From assembly GCF_019145235.1 (NCBI RefSeq), contig NZ_JAHSTV010000009.1, forward strand, positions 186,001-250,000: a stretch of DNA of 64,000 bases. Direction: 5' to 3'. Position 1 is the first letter of the stretch, and every line of letters begins with the position of its first letter. The position numbers and the translations under genes were made by a program. Source of the DNA: Pseudomonas farris (GTDB taxonomy: Bacteria > Pseudomonadota > Gammaproteobacteria > Pseudomonadales > Pseudomonadaceae). This document shows, one piece after another, positions 34,744 through 43,622 of the stretch. Under the pieces are notes generated by a model. That model was not told the origin of the DNA and searched no databases. It saw nothing but the letters and a program-made list of their open reading frames with translations.

Positions 34744-35847
34744 ATGCCTGTCAAAGCCCTGTTCAAGCCTTTTCACCTAGGCGCTCTCGAGTTGCCGACC
34801 CGCGTCGTCATGGCGCCGATGACCCGCTCGTTTTCGCCGGGCGGCGTGCCCAACTCCAAAGTGATCGAGTACTACCGTCGTCGCGCCGCCGCCGGGGTTG
34901 GGCTGATCATCACCGAAGGCACCACCGTCGGTCACAAGGCCTCCAATGGCTACCCGAACGTGCCGCACTTCTATGGTGAAGCGGCATTGGCCGGCTGGAA
35001 GAAAGTCGTCGACGCGGTGCATGCCGAGGGCGGCAAGATCGTTCCGCAACTGTGGCATGTGGGCAGCGTGCGCCGCATCGGCACCGAGCCGGACGCCAGC
35101 GTGCCGGGTTACGGTCCGTCAGAAAAATTGAAGGACGGTCAGGTCGTGGTTCACGGCATGACCAAGGAAGATATCCAGGACGTGATTGCCGCATTCGCCC
35201 AAGCCGCCAAAGACGCTCAGAGCATCGGCATGGACGGCGTGGAAATCCACGGTGCCCACGGTTATCTGGTGGACCAGTTCTTCTGGGAAGGTAGCAACCA
35301 GCGCACTGACGAATATGGTGGCAGCCTGGCCAATCGTTCGCGCTTCGCCATCGAACTGATTCAGGCGGTGCGTGCCGCGGTCGGTGAGGGTTTCCCGATC
35401 ATCTTCCGTTTCTCCCAGTGGAAGCAGCAGGACTACACCGCGCGGTTGGTGCAAACCCCGGAAGCCTTGGGTGAATTCCTCAAGCCATTGTCCGACGCTG
35501 GCGTGGACATTTTCCACTGCTCGACGCGACGTTTCTGGGAGCCGGAGTTTGACGGTTCCGAACTCAACCTGGCGGGCTGGACCCGCAAGCTCACCGGCAA
35601 GCCAACCATCACCGTCGGCAGCGTCGGCCTGGACGGCGAGTTCCTGCAATTCATGGTCAACACCGACAAGATCGCCCAACCGGCCAGCCTGGAAAAACTG
35701 CTGGAGCGCTTGAACAACGATGAGTTCGATCTGGTGGCCGTGGGTCGTGCATTGCTGGTGGACCCGGACTGGGCGCAGAAAGTGCGGGACGGTCGTGAGG
35801 AAGACATCCTGCCGTTTAGCCGTGAGGCTTTGATGACGCTGGTTTAA
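34744..35847 (+). CDS. Old yellow enzyme family NADH:flavin oxidoreductase
   Basis: A 367-residue FMN-binding TIM-barrel enzyme. It shows VVMAPMTRSF, PQLWHVGSVRR (about 97-107), and GVEIHGAHGYLVDQFFWEGSNQRTDEYGGSLANRSRF (about 164-200) with the paired His of the substrate site. It would reduce activated C=C bonds such as enones. ATG 34744 follows GGAGCG. Physiological substrate unknown. Confidence 0.9.
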   Translation: MPVKALFKPFHLGALELPTRVVMAPMTRSFSPGGVPNSKVIEYYRRRAAAGVGLIITEGTTVGHKASNGYPNVPHFYGEAALAGWKKVVDAVHAEGGKIVPQLWHVGSVRRIGTEPDASVPGYGPSEKLKDGQVVVHGMTKEDIQDVIAAFAQAAKDAQSIGMDGVEIHGAHGYLVDQFFWEGSNQRTDEYGGSLANRSRFAIELIQAVRAAVGEGFPIIFRFSQWKQQDYTARLVQTPEALGEFLKPLSDAGVDIFHCSTRRFWEPEFDGSELNLAGWTRKLTGKPTITVGSVGLDGEFLQFMVNTDKIAQPASLEKLLERLNNDEFDLVAVGRALLVDPDWAQKVRDGREEDILPFSREALMTLV

Positions 35848-35851
35848 TGTG

Positions 35852-35980
35852 GCGAGGGGGCTTGCCCCCGTTGGGCCGCGAAGCGGCCCTGAAATCTCAA
35901 AATATGTTTCATCAGGCACACGGTGTGCGCTGGTTTTACAACTGCTTCGCAGCCGAACGGGGGCAAGCCCCCTCGCCACG
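35852..35980. repeat. Second-class REP pair (GGCGAGGGGGCTTGCCCCC type)
   Basis: GGCGAGGGGGCTTGCCCCCGTT on the left and AACGGGGGCAAGCCCCCTCGCC on the right are inverted copies; each also folds on itself. Inner hairpins (GGGCCGCGAAGCGGCCC) add structure. It lies at the convergent junction of the old yellow enzyme and glycosyltransferase genes, and the last codons of the latter run into it. Confidence 0.85.
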
Positions 35981-37123
35981 AGGATCGTGACAAGCCCCGC
36001 GCAACTGCCCTTCGAACTGCTCGATAATCGCCGCCCACCCCTGACGACTCGCATGCTGGCGCGCATTAAGACGCACGCAGCGCAAGGTTTCGCGCTCCTC
36101 CAGCAGCCAGCGTGCCGCATCGCAGAACGCCTCTTCATCCCCGGGCATGGCCAGTACGCCGTTGTAGCCATGGCGAATATGCTGCGCCGCCGCAGCCTGG
36201 TCATACGCCACCACCCCCAGCCCCGAGGCCAATGCCTCAAGCACCACATTGCCGAAGGTTTCGGTCAGGCTTGGAAACAGAAACACATCCCCCGACGCAT
36301 AGTGACTGGCCAAGGCTTCGCCGCGTTGTGATCCGCAGAAAATCGCCTCGGGCAATTCTTTCTCCAGCATCGATCGTTGCGGACCGTCTCCGACCACAAT
36401 CAATTTCATTTTTCGCTGTGGATAAGTCATTTTCAGCGTGTCGAAACTGCGCTTGAGCAAGCCAAGATTCTTCTCCTGGGCCAGGCGTCCTACGTGGATG
36501 AAGGCAATATCATCCTCGGCCAGTCCCCATTGCTCGCGCAGCGGCTTCAGTCGTTTGGCCGGATGAAACAACTGGCTGTCGACGCCTCGAGAGAGCAGCG
36601 CCAGGCGCTCGAAACTGCGGCGTTCCAGTTCCAGTCGCTGGCTGGCGCTGGGCACCAGGGTCAGGGTCGAGCGATTGTGAAACCAGCGCAGGTAGTGAGT
36701 CAGCAAACGCGTCAGCAGCCCGAGGCCGTACTGGCTTGAGTACTGTTGAAAATTGGTATGAAAGCCGCTGACCACCGAAATCCCCAAGCGCCGTGCCGCG
36801 CGCAACGCCGACAACCCCAGCGGTCCTTCGGTGGCGATGTACAACACATCCGGACGATGACGTTTCCAGCGCCGCAGCAGCTTGTGCATCGACGACTGAC
36901 CCCATTGCAGGCCGGGATAACCCGGCAGCGGCCAGCCTCGACACAACAGCAACTCATCATTGTTGCCCATAAGCGGGTCGCCACCCTGACGTGGCCGCAC
37001 CAATTCGACCTGATGCCCGCGCGCGCGCAAACCGTCGAACAAGCGACCAAGGGTATTGGCCACGCCGTTGATTTCCGGAGGGAAGGTTTCGGTGATCAGG
37101 GTGATATGCAGAGTTGTCGTCAT
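35936..37123 (-). CDS. GT4 family glycosyltransferase
   Basis: A 395-residue glycosyltransferase: N-terminal donor/acceptor domain (ITETFPPEINGVANTLGRLFDGLRARGHQV) and C-terminal nucleotide-sugar site (VVGDGPQRSML… FLFPSLTETFGNVVLEALASGLGVVAYD, with the EX7E glutamates). It resembles alpha-mannosyltransferases MgtA/PimB acting on lipids; acceptor unknown. ATG 37121-37123 has GAGG upstream and was chosen over in-frame starts at 37147 and 37228. The last 18 or so codons (CHDPRGEGACPRSAAKQL) are encoded by the neighbouring REP repeat. Confidence 0.87.
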   Translation of the reverse strand: MTTTLHITLITETFPPEINGVANTLGRLFDGLRARGHQVELVRPRQGGDPLMGNNDELLLCRGWPLPGYPGLQWGQSSMHKLLRRWKRHRPDVLYIATEGPLGLSALRAARRLGISVVSGFHTNFQQYSSQYGLGLLTRLLTHYLRWFHNRSTLTLVPSASQRLELERRSFERLALLSRGVDSQLFHPAKRLKPLREQWGLAEDDIAFIHVGRLAQEKNLGLLKRSFDTLKMTYPQRKMKLIVVGDGPQRSMLEKELPEAIFCGSQRGEALASHYASGDVFLFPSLTETFGNVVLEALASGLGVVAYDQAAAAQHIRHGYNGVLAMPGDEEAFCDAARWLLEERETLRCVRLNARQHASRQGWAAIIEQFEGQLRGACHDPRGEGACPRSAAKQL

Positions 37124-37187
37124 GACCTCAGTGTCGGCTGAGGCCATGTCGTCATTGTGACGGTTGGGTGATGGATTTGTGACGCGA

Positions 37188-37943
37188 TTAACGGCGTTCT
37201 GCCACCAGATTCTCCGCGCCACGCTCACGTACCCAGAACAGCGTCGCCCCGGCCACTGCCGCCGGCATCATCAGAATGTTGACCACCGGAATCAGCAACA
37301 CCAGATATACGCTGCCGCCGAAGCCGAGGCTCTGCCAGCGCTTTTGCCGCAGCCAGGCGAGCATTTCGTTCCAGCCGAGTTTGTGGTTATCCGCCGGGTA
37401 GTCGATGTACTGGATCGCCATCATCCACACCCCGAACAGCAGCCACAGCGGCGCGGCGATGATGTTGACCACCGGGATGAACGACAGGATGAACAGCCCG
37501 ATGGCTCTGGGCAGGAAGTAGCCGAGTTTGCGCATTTCCCGGGACAGGGTGCGCGGGATTATGGCGATCAGTTCGCCCCAGCTGAAGGCCGGGAAGTCGT
37601 CGGTGCCGCGCACCACCACTTCGACCTTCTCCGCCAGGAAGCCATTGAATGGCGCAGCGATGACGTTGGCCAGCATGGTGAAGGTGAAGAACACCATCAA
37701 CACCACCAACACGACGAATATCGGCCAGAGAATATAGCTGAGAAAGCTCAGCCAATCGGGCAGGGACGGCATCAGCGTATCGACCCACATACTGAACTGA
37801 TGGCCGGCCAGATAGATCAATCCGACGAACAGCACCAGGTTGATCGCCAGCGGCAACAACACGAACAAGCGCAGGCTTGGGCTCAGGACCAGCTTGAGGC
37901 CCTCGCGCAGGTATTGCGGGCCAGACAGAACGGGGGCGGGCAT
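37188..37943 (-). CDS. cysZ: CysZ, sulfate transporter / EI24-domain protein
   Basis: A 251-residue inner-membrane protein with four main hydrophobic segments (about 30-55, 70-100, 145-185, 205-240). The CysZ region ANVIAAPFNGFLAEKVE and SFIPVVNIIAAPLW is present. It imports sulfate for cysteine synthesis. ATG 37941-37943 follows GGAG. It diverges from trxB. Confidence 0.9.
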   Translation of the reverse strand: MPAPVLSGPQYLREGLKLVLSPSLRLFVLLPLAINLVLFVGLIYLAGHQFSMWVDTLMPSLPDWLSFLSYILWPIFVVLVVLMVFFTFTMLANVIAAPFNGFLAEKVEVVVRGTDDFPAFSWGELIAIIPRTLSREMRKLGYFLPRAIGLFILSFIPVVNIIAAPLWLLFGVWMMAIQYIDYPADNHKLGWNEMLAWLRQKRWQSLGFGGSVYLVLLIPVVNILMMPAAVAGATLFWVRERGAENLVAERR

Positions 37944-38258
37944 AACGTGCTCCGAGCAAAGGGTAAACGCGCCGACCTTACCGGCTTTGCCTGACAGGCG
38001 AAAGTGCGGTAGCGGCATCGACATTAACTGTAACAAAGGCGTCTATAAATTCACTGCAATGGGATAGAGACCGCCTATGAGCTGGATTGTTAAACCGTAT
38101 TTCCTTAATCTTCGCCCCCTCGATACGCTGCACCCATTCTTTTACAGGACTGTCGAGCCCAAGCCTTCCCCAAGTGTTTTCAACGGTCCTTTTTTATTCC
38201 CGCCGGCAATCCGGCGTTCCGCGCCCAGTGTTTCGGGCCCGGTCAACAGGAGCAGGTC

Positions 38259-39215
38259 ATGTCTGAAGTTCGTCATTCGCGAGTGATTATTCTCGGTTCC
38301 GGCCCTGCCGGTTACAGCGCCGCGGTCTATGCCGCCCGTGCCAACCTCAAGCCACTGCTGATCACTGGCATGCAGGCTGGCGGCCAGCTGACCACCACCA
38401 CCGAAGTCGACAACTGGCCGGGTGACGTCCACGGCCTGACCGGCCCGGCGCTGATGGAACGGATGAAAGAGCACGCCGAGCGCTTTGAAACCGAGATCGT
38501 GTTCGATCACATCAATGCCGTGGACTTCGCCGCCAAGCCGTACACCCTGATTGGCGACAGCGCGACTTACACCTGCGACGCACTGATCATCGCCACCGGC
38601 GCCAGCGCCCGCTACCTGGGTCTGCCGTCGGAAGAAGCGTTCATGGGCAAAGGCGTTTCGGCCTGCGCGACCTGCGACGGTTTCTTCTATCGCAACAAGC
38701 CAGTGGCTGTGGTGGGTGGCGGTAATACGGCTGTGGAAGAAGCCCTGTACCTGGCCAACATCGCCAGCACCGTCACCTTGATCCACCGTCGCGAAACGTT
38801 CCGCGCCGAGAAGATCCTGATCGACAAGCTGAATGCCCGGGTTGCCGAAGGCAAGATCGTCCTGAAGCTGAACTCGACTTTGGACGAAGTCCTGGGCGAC
38901 AACATGGGCGTGACCGGTGCTCGCCTGAAGAACAACGACGGCAGCTTCGACGAGCTGAAAGTCGACGGCGTGTTCATCGCCATCGGCCACACCCCGAATA
39001 CTTCGTTGTTCGAAGGCCAGTTGACGTTGAAAGACGGCTACCTGGTTGTGCAGGGCGGCCGTGACGGCAACGCCACTGCGACCAACCTCGAAGGCATCTT
39101 CGCCGCCGGTGACGTGGCTGACCACGTTTACCGTCAGGCCATTACCTCGGCCGGCGCCGGTTGCATGGCGGCACTGGATGCCGAGCGCTACCTCGACGAT
39201 CTGCAGAACGCTTGA
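38259..39215 (+). CDS. trxB: Thioredoxin reductase TrxB
   Basis: A 318-residue FAD/NADPH enzyme. FAD-binding GSGPAGYSAA is near residue 13; the redox-active CATC is at Cys136/Cys139 (SACATCDGFFY); the NADPH motif is VVGGGNTAVEEAL (about 150). Two FAD/NADPH Rossmann folds in normal order. It reduces thioredoxin. Its 5' gap to cysZ (315 nt) holds promoter-type DNA and no gene I could support. Confidence 0.96.
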   Translation: MSEVRHSRVIILGSGPAGYSAAVYAARANLKPLLITGMQAGGQLTTTTEVDNWPGDVHGLTGPALMERMKEHAERFETEIVFDHINAVDFAAKPYTLIGDSATYTCDALIIATGASARYLGLPSEEAFMGKGVSACATCDGFFYRNKPVAVVGGGNTAVEEALYLANIASTVTLIHRRETFRAEKILIDKLNARVAEGKIVLKLNSTLDEVLGDNMGVTGARLKNNDGSFDELKVDGVFIAIGHTPNTSLFEGQLTLKDGYLVVQGGRDGNATATNLEGIFAAGDVADHVYRQAITSAGAGCMAALDAERYLDDLQNA

Positions 39216-39234
39216 TTCTGATTCTGTAGAAAGC

Positions 39235-39261
39235 AAAAAACCGGCTTCGGCCGGTTTTTTT
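39235..39261 (+). terminator. Terminator of trxB
   Basis: CCGGC-TTCG-GCCGG tetraloop hairpin with six A before and seven T after, about 20 nt after the stop. Confidence 0.9.
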
Positions 39262-39288
39262 ATGGGGGCGCAAACGCTCGATCAACAG

Positions 39289-39375
39289 TGTGGGAGCGAG
39301 CCTGCTCACGATAGCAGTGGGTCAGTCGATATCAATGTTGAATAAATCGCTATCGCGAGCAGGCTCGCTCCCACA
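39289..39375. repeat. REPIN-type palindrome (REP pair 6)
   Basis: TGTGGGAGCGAGCCTGCTCACGA and CGCGAGCAGGCTCGCTCCCACA flank CAGTCGATATCAATGTTGAA. Same family as the other copies. Confidence 0.9.
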
Positions 39376-39404
39376 GGTTATGCGTTGGCCGAAGTCGATT
39401 GCGA

Positions 39405-40688
39405 TCAACTGCGAAACCGTTCCTGAACAAAGTCCATGACCTTCAACGACTGATAAATCGCATTGGCCGCAACCCGCCCGAACGGTCCACCATTCCAATC
39501 CAGCAGGTACGGCTTGAACAACTGATACCGCGCACTTTCCCCGCACACGGCTTCGGCGATGACCCTGCCGCCAATCGAGCCGGTATTCAGGCCATGGCCG
39601 CCAAACGAGGTACAGGCCCAGACGCCCGGTTCCAACAGCCCCAGGTTAGGCATTTTGTTGGTGGAATAGCCCATCAGGCCCGACCAGGCCAATTCGATTT
39701 TTACCGGCGCCAGTTGTGGATACACCGAGACCATGTCCGCCTTGAGCATGTCCGCCAAGGCTTTTTCGTTCTGTTCGTTGCGGGTGGTGATGCGTCCGCC
39801 CCAGAGCAGGCGGTCGCCTTCGACCACGCGGTAATAGTCCGAGGCGCGGCGGTCGTCGGAGAAGGCGGCGCCGGAGTCGAGGACGTTTTTGATCGAGTCG
39901 CCCAGGTGTTCGGTCAGTACCACGTAGGTGGCGATGGGCAGGTAGGCGCGGCTGAGTTTCTGCAATTCCGGGCCGCCGTAACCGCCGGCGCAGAACACCA
40001 GGTCCTGGCAACGCACGGAGCCGTGAGCAGTCTGGACAATTTTATCGGTGCCCTCGCGATGCCAGGCCAGCATTTTTGAGTGTTCGAAAATCTGCCCTCC
40101 AGCCGCTTCGATGGCGAGGGCCAGGCCCAGGCAATAATTCAGCGGATGAAAGTGCAAGGCGTTCGGGTCCTCGATGCCCTGGAAATAGCGCAGGGTGTGG
40201 GCCCGTTCGCGAACCTGGGTGGTGTCGAGGTAGTTGAGTTCATAGCCGAAGTCACGACGCATGGTGTCGATGTGGTTTTTCACGCCAGCGCTGTCGTCGT
40301 AACGCTTGACCCGAATCGTGCCGGCGGACGGATCGCAGCCGGTCAGAGCCAGTTCGGCGATGTTGTGGCGCACTATTTCCACGCCTTCGACGGACATTTG
40401 AAACAGCGCCTTGGCCTGTTCCAGTCCGAGTTTTTTGCGGATCGCTCCCGACCCTTCAGCCCAACCTGGCGAGACCACGCCGCCATTGCGGCCAGACGCG
40501 CCCCAAGCGACTTGATGGGCTTCGAGGATGACCACGTGTTTCCCGCGCCGGGTCAGTTCCAGGGCGGCGGTAAGGCCCGCGATCCCGGCGCCGATGATGC
40601 AGACGTCGCAGGTGTCGTGGGTATTCAGTTCGGACCTGGCCGCGCGGGGCAACGAGGTTTGGGAGTACCAGGTGGTGGGGAAGGCCAT
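39405..40688 (-). CDS. FAD-dependent amine/amino-acid oxidase (PuuB/AmaA-like)
   Basis: A 427-residue DAO-fold flavoenzyme with GAGIAG at 33-38 and the family motif VAWGASGRNGGVVSPGW (about 61-77). C-terminal GLMGYSTNKMPNLG and FGGHGLNTGSIGG match the PuuB gamma-glutamylputrescine oxidase / L-pipecolate oxidase (AmaA) group. It would oxidise a primary or secondary amine. It is followed (toward lower coordinates) only by a REPIN; upstream lies the importer gene set. Substrate inferred, not proven. Confidence 0.82.
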   Translation of the reverse strand: MAFPTTWYSQTSLPRAARSELNTHDTCDVCIIGAGIAGLTAALELTRRGKHVVILEAHQVAWGASGRNGGVVSPGWAEGSGAIRKKLGLEQAKALFQMSVEGVEIVRHNIAELALTGCDPSAGTIRVKRYDDSAGVKNHIDTMRRDFGYELNYLDTTQVRERAHTLRYFQGIEDPNALHFHPLNYCLGLALAIEAAGGQIFEHSKMLAWHREGTDKIVQTAHGSVRCQDLVFCAGGYGGPELQKLSRAYLPIATYVVLTEHLGDSIKNVLDSGAAFSDDRRASDYYRVVEGDRLLWGGRITTRNEQNEKALADMLKADMVSVYPQLAPVKIELAWSGLMGYSTNKMPNLGLLEPGVWACTSFGGHGLNTGSIGGRVIAEAVCGESARYQLFKPYLLDWNGGPFGRVAANAIYQSLKVMDFVQERFRS

Positions 40689-40736
40689 GCTGAATCCTTG
40701 ACTAGTTACCGGTCAATGAAGCGAACGCCTGGACAT

Positions 40737-40827
40737 TGTGGGAGCGGGCTTGCTCGCGAAAGCGGCTTAACATTCAACATTAAGGGTCGACTGTCACTAC
40801 GCTTTCGCGAGCAAGCCCGCTCCCACA
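40737..40827. repeat. REPIN-type palindrome (REP pair 7)
   Basis: TGTGGGAGCGGGCTTGCTCGCGA and TTCGCGAGCAAGCCCGCTCCCACA flank TAACATTCAACATTAAGG. Lies between the FAD oxidase and the substrate-binding protein genes, a possible mRNA-stability or termination element within the cluster. Confidence 0.92.
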
Positions 40828-40839
40828 GGACGGCGGTGG

Positions 40840-41673
40840 TTACTTAACCGTCGAGTAGTCCACGCCGTACCACTTGGTCGACAGTTTGGTCAGCGTGCCG
40901 TCCTTGTGCATCGCACCGATGATTTCACTGAGTTTGGCTTTCAACTCCGGGTCTCCCTTGTCGGTGGCGACGGCCAGTGGTTCGTAGAACACCACGCCGT
41001 TATCGATGGCCCGTAGCGGGTAATTTTTCTTGATGGCAGCTTCTAGCGTGCTGCGCTGAGTGAGGATGCCGTCGAGACGAACGCCATCGCCCAGGCGCAG
41101 GTCATCCAGCGGTCCGAGGGAACCGGCATAGGTCTTCATTTTCTTGGTCTGTACGTCGTACGCGACGGGCGGCATGTCCGTCGCTTCGATGGCCAGCGCC
41201 TGGTTCAGGTAATCCTCGGAAGTGGTGCCGCCTTCGACCCCGATCGTCTTGCCATTGAGAGCTTTGTGGTCGGTGAGTGTGGATTTGTTGTGAACCGCAA
41301 ACACGTAGGGCACGTAGTAATAGGTCGCCGGAAAGTCGAGGATCCGTGCGCGACTTTTGGTGGCGGTCATCGAGCCCACGGACATGTCCCAGCGCCCGTT
41401 CCACTTGCCGGCGGTGATCACGTCCCAGTCGGGGGTGATGAACTTGACCGCGACGCCGAGACGCTTGGCGATCTCCTTGGAAACGTCGATGTCGAACCCG
41501 TCGATTTCATTCTTGTCGTTGATAAAACCCTGGGGTGGCCAGGTCGCAGAAGTGGCGACGGTCATGGTTTTGCTGCTTTGGATTTTGTCCAGTACGGCTC
41601 CGGCGTTGGCGGCGCCGACAAACAACAGAGACAGGGTGGCGGCGAGGGTTAGTACGTGTTTTTTACTGAGCAT
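40840..41673 (-). CDS. Amino-acid ABC transporter substrate-binding protein
   Basis: A 277-residue periplasmic binding protein with signal peptide (about 1-24, ending ANAGAV). The SBP_bac_3 fold shows ATWPPQGFINDKNEIDGFDIDVSKEIAKRLG and the ligand-binding RWDMSVGSMTATKSRARILDF region. ATG 41673 has GGAG six bases before it; upstream ATGs in frame lack this. It works with the ATPase and permease encoded upstream in the same direction. Confidence 0.9.
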   Translation of the reverse strand: MLSKKHVLTLAATLSLLFVGAANAGAVLDKIQSSKTMTVATSATWPPQGFINDKNEIDGFDIDVSKEIAKRLGVAVKFITPDWDVITAGKWNGRWDMSVGSMTATKSRARILDFPATYYYVPYVFAVHNKSTLTDHKALNGKTIGVEGGTTSEDYLNQALAIEATDMPPVAYDVQTKKMKTYAGSLGPLDDLRLGDGVRLDGILTQRSTLEAAIKKNYPLRAIDNGVVFYEPLAVATDKGDPELKAKLSEIIGAMHKDGTLTKLSTKWYGVDYSTVK

Positions 41674-41717
41674 GTTCATCTCCACTTCTCGTTATTGTTA
41701 TGCGGGGTAAGCAGTTC

Positions 41718-42512
41718 TCAGTGACCGATGATTTGCGACAGGAATTGCTGCGCGCGTTCGGTCTGCGGGTTGTTGAAAAATTCGGCAGGGGTGGCTTGTT
41801 CGATGACCTGGCCCTGGTCCATGAACAGCACGCGATCGGCGACCTTGCTGGCAAAACCCATTTCATGGGTCACGCAAATCATGGTCATGCCGTCGGTGGC
41901 CAACTCGCCCATCACGTCCAGCACTTCGTGGACCATTTCCGGGTCCAGGGCCGAGGTCGGCTCGTCGAACAGCATGACTTTGGGGTTCATGCACAGCGCT
42001 CGTGCAATCGCCACTCGCTGCTGCTGACCGCCGGACAGTTGCGACGGGTACTTGTGTGCATGCTCGGCAATTCGCACTCGCTCCAGATAAACCTGAGCGC
42101 GCTTTTTCGCCTCGGCGGACGACACACCTTGCACCAGTTGCGGGGCCAGGGTCAGGTTGTCCATCACGCTCAAATGCGGGAACAGGTTGAAGCTCTGGAA
42201 CACCATGCCGATCTCCCGGCGTACGGCGCTGACACTGTCTGCCTCACTGGTGAGGGTGATGCCGTTGACTTGAATGTGGCCTTTCTGAAAATTCTCCAGA
42301 TGGTTGATGCAGCGAATCATCGTCGACTTGCCCGAGCCCGACGGCCCGCATACCACCAGAATTTCACCCGTGGCGACGTTCAGGTCGACATCGCGCAACG
42401 CGTGAAAATTGCCATACCACTTGTTCAGGCCGGTGATGGAAATCATTGAGGGGCTGGTCTTCACAGCAGGTGCCCGGTCGAGTTGCTCAGCGGTATTGGT
42501 TCGAGTCATCAC
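41718..42512 (-). CDS. Amino-acid ABC transporter ATPase
   Basis: A 264-residue GlnQ/HisP-type ABC ATPase with Walker A GPSGSGKST (about 55-63), signature LSGGQQQR and Walker B MLFDEPTSALD. Residues 1-25 are a short leader. The permease gene ends just upstream. It energises import of an amino acid or related compound. Confidence 0.93.
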   Translation of the reverse strand: MMTRTNTAEQLDRAPAVKTSPSMISITGLNKWYGNFHALRDVDLNVATGEILVVCGPSGSGKSTMIRCINHLENFQKGHIQVNGITLTSEADSVSAVRREIGMVFQSFNLFPHLSVMDNLTLAPQLVQGVSSAEAKKRAQVYLERVRIAEHAHKYPSQLSGGQQQRVAIARALCMNPKVMLFDEPTSALDPEMVHEVLDVMGELATDGMTMICVTHEMGFASKVADRVLFMDQGQVIEQATPAEFFNNPQTERAQQFLSQIIGH

Positions 42513-42515
42513 GCA

Positions 42516-43490
42516 TCAACCCCTTGCAATGGATCGGTTGACCCGTTTTTCGATTCGCGCCTGCACCCGTTCGAGGATGAACGACAGGGCCCAGTAGATC
42601 ATCGCGGCGGTGATCAGCATTTCCAGGTGGCGGAAATCCGCGCGCCCCTGAGTCTTGGCCAGGTACATCAGTTCCCAGACGCCGATCACCGACACCAGCG
42701 AACTGTCCTTGAGCATGGCGATGAACTGGTTGCCGGTGGGCGGGATAATCACCCGCAAGGCTTGCGGCATGATCACCCGGCTCAGGGTTTTGAACGGGTT
42801 GATGCCCAGCGCCCGTGAAGCTTCCCACTGACCCACCGGAATACTCTGGATGCCCGCACGGAAAATCTCCGTCATGTAGGCGCCGTAGCACAGCGACAAC
42901 GCCAGGATGCCGGCCGGTACCGCATCGACCACATAGCCCAGCTGCGGCAGCCCAAGGTAAATCAGGTAGATCTGGATCAGCAGCGGAACACCGCGGAAGA
43001 ACGAGGTGTAGAACGAGGCGATGGCATTGGCCAGGCCGTTGTTCGACAGCTTGGCCACGGCACCGATCAACGCCAGCACGAAGGCAATCACAATCGCGAT
43101 GGCGGAGATGTACAGCGTGGTGGCAGCGCCCTGGATGATCAGGAAACCGATCTTGTCGAGAATGAAGCTGTAGGAAAGGTCGAAGGTGTCGAAGAATGCC
43201 AGGAACAGGATCAGCAATTCGATCCAGACCACGGTGGTCTGCACCTTGAACTTCAAGCGCCCGAGGACGTGGAAGTTCAGCGTACCCAGCGCGGCAATCG
43301 CCAAGCCAATGGCGATGTTGCGAGCGGTCAGGCCGTCCGGGGCGTTGCCCAACAGCGGATGCAGGAAATGACTGAGGGCGCTGTTACCCAGGTTCATCAG
43401 GTAGGAACCGAGGAACAGGACTACGGCTACGCCAAGCAGGAATTGAGGATCATTGGACTTTTTCTTATAAATTATATTGTCGTGATACAT
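42516..43490 (-). CDS. Amino-acid ABC transporter permease
   Basis: A 324-residue HisMQ-type permease with extra N-terminal membrane segments. The EAA loop EASRALGINPFKTLSRVIMPQALRVIIPP (about 235-263) is standard. The in-frame start at 43586 is less likely than ATG 43490 (GAGG before it). Unlike typical pairs, one permease gene is present, so it probably acts as a homodimer. Confidence 0.88.
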   Translation of the reverse strand: MYHDNIIYKKKSNDPQFLLGVAVVLFLGSYLMNLGNSALSHFLHPLLGNAPDGLTARNIAIGLAIAALGTLNFHVLGRLKFKVQTTVVWIELLILFLAFFDTFDLSYSFILDKIGFLIIQGAATTLYISAIAIVIAFVLALIGAVAKLSNNGLANAIASFYTSFFRGVPLLIQIYLIYLGLPQLGYVVDAVPAGILALSLCYGAYMTEIFRAGIQSIPVGQWEASRALGINPFKTLSRVIMPQALRVIIPPTGNQFIAMLKDSSLVSVIGVWELMYLAKTQGRADFRHLEMLITAAMIYWALSFILERVQARIEKRVNRSIARG

Positions 43491-43622
43491 GACTGCCTCA
43501 GGGCTTGTAGGTGGTGGTGATCTCGCTTGGTAAAAGGGGTCTTTGGTCAGTATTGCGGCGCAAAATCGGGGACTGCAAGCGAACATAATTCGCTACGTCA
43601 GTCCCGGATCGCAGTTTGCTGT

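Noticed and set aside
2335..40827. Repeated 90-bp palindromes as a CRISPR array
   Set aside because: Copies are kilobases apart, each an inverted pair, with no regular spacers or cas genes; they are REPINs.
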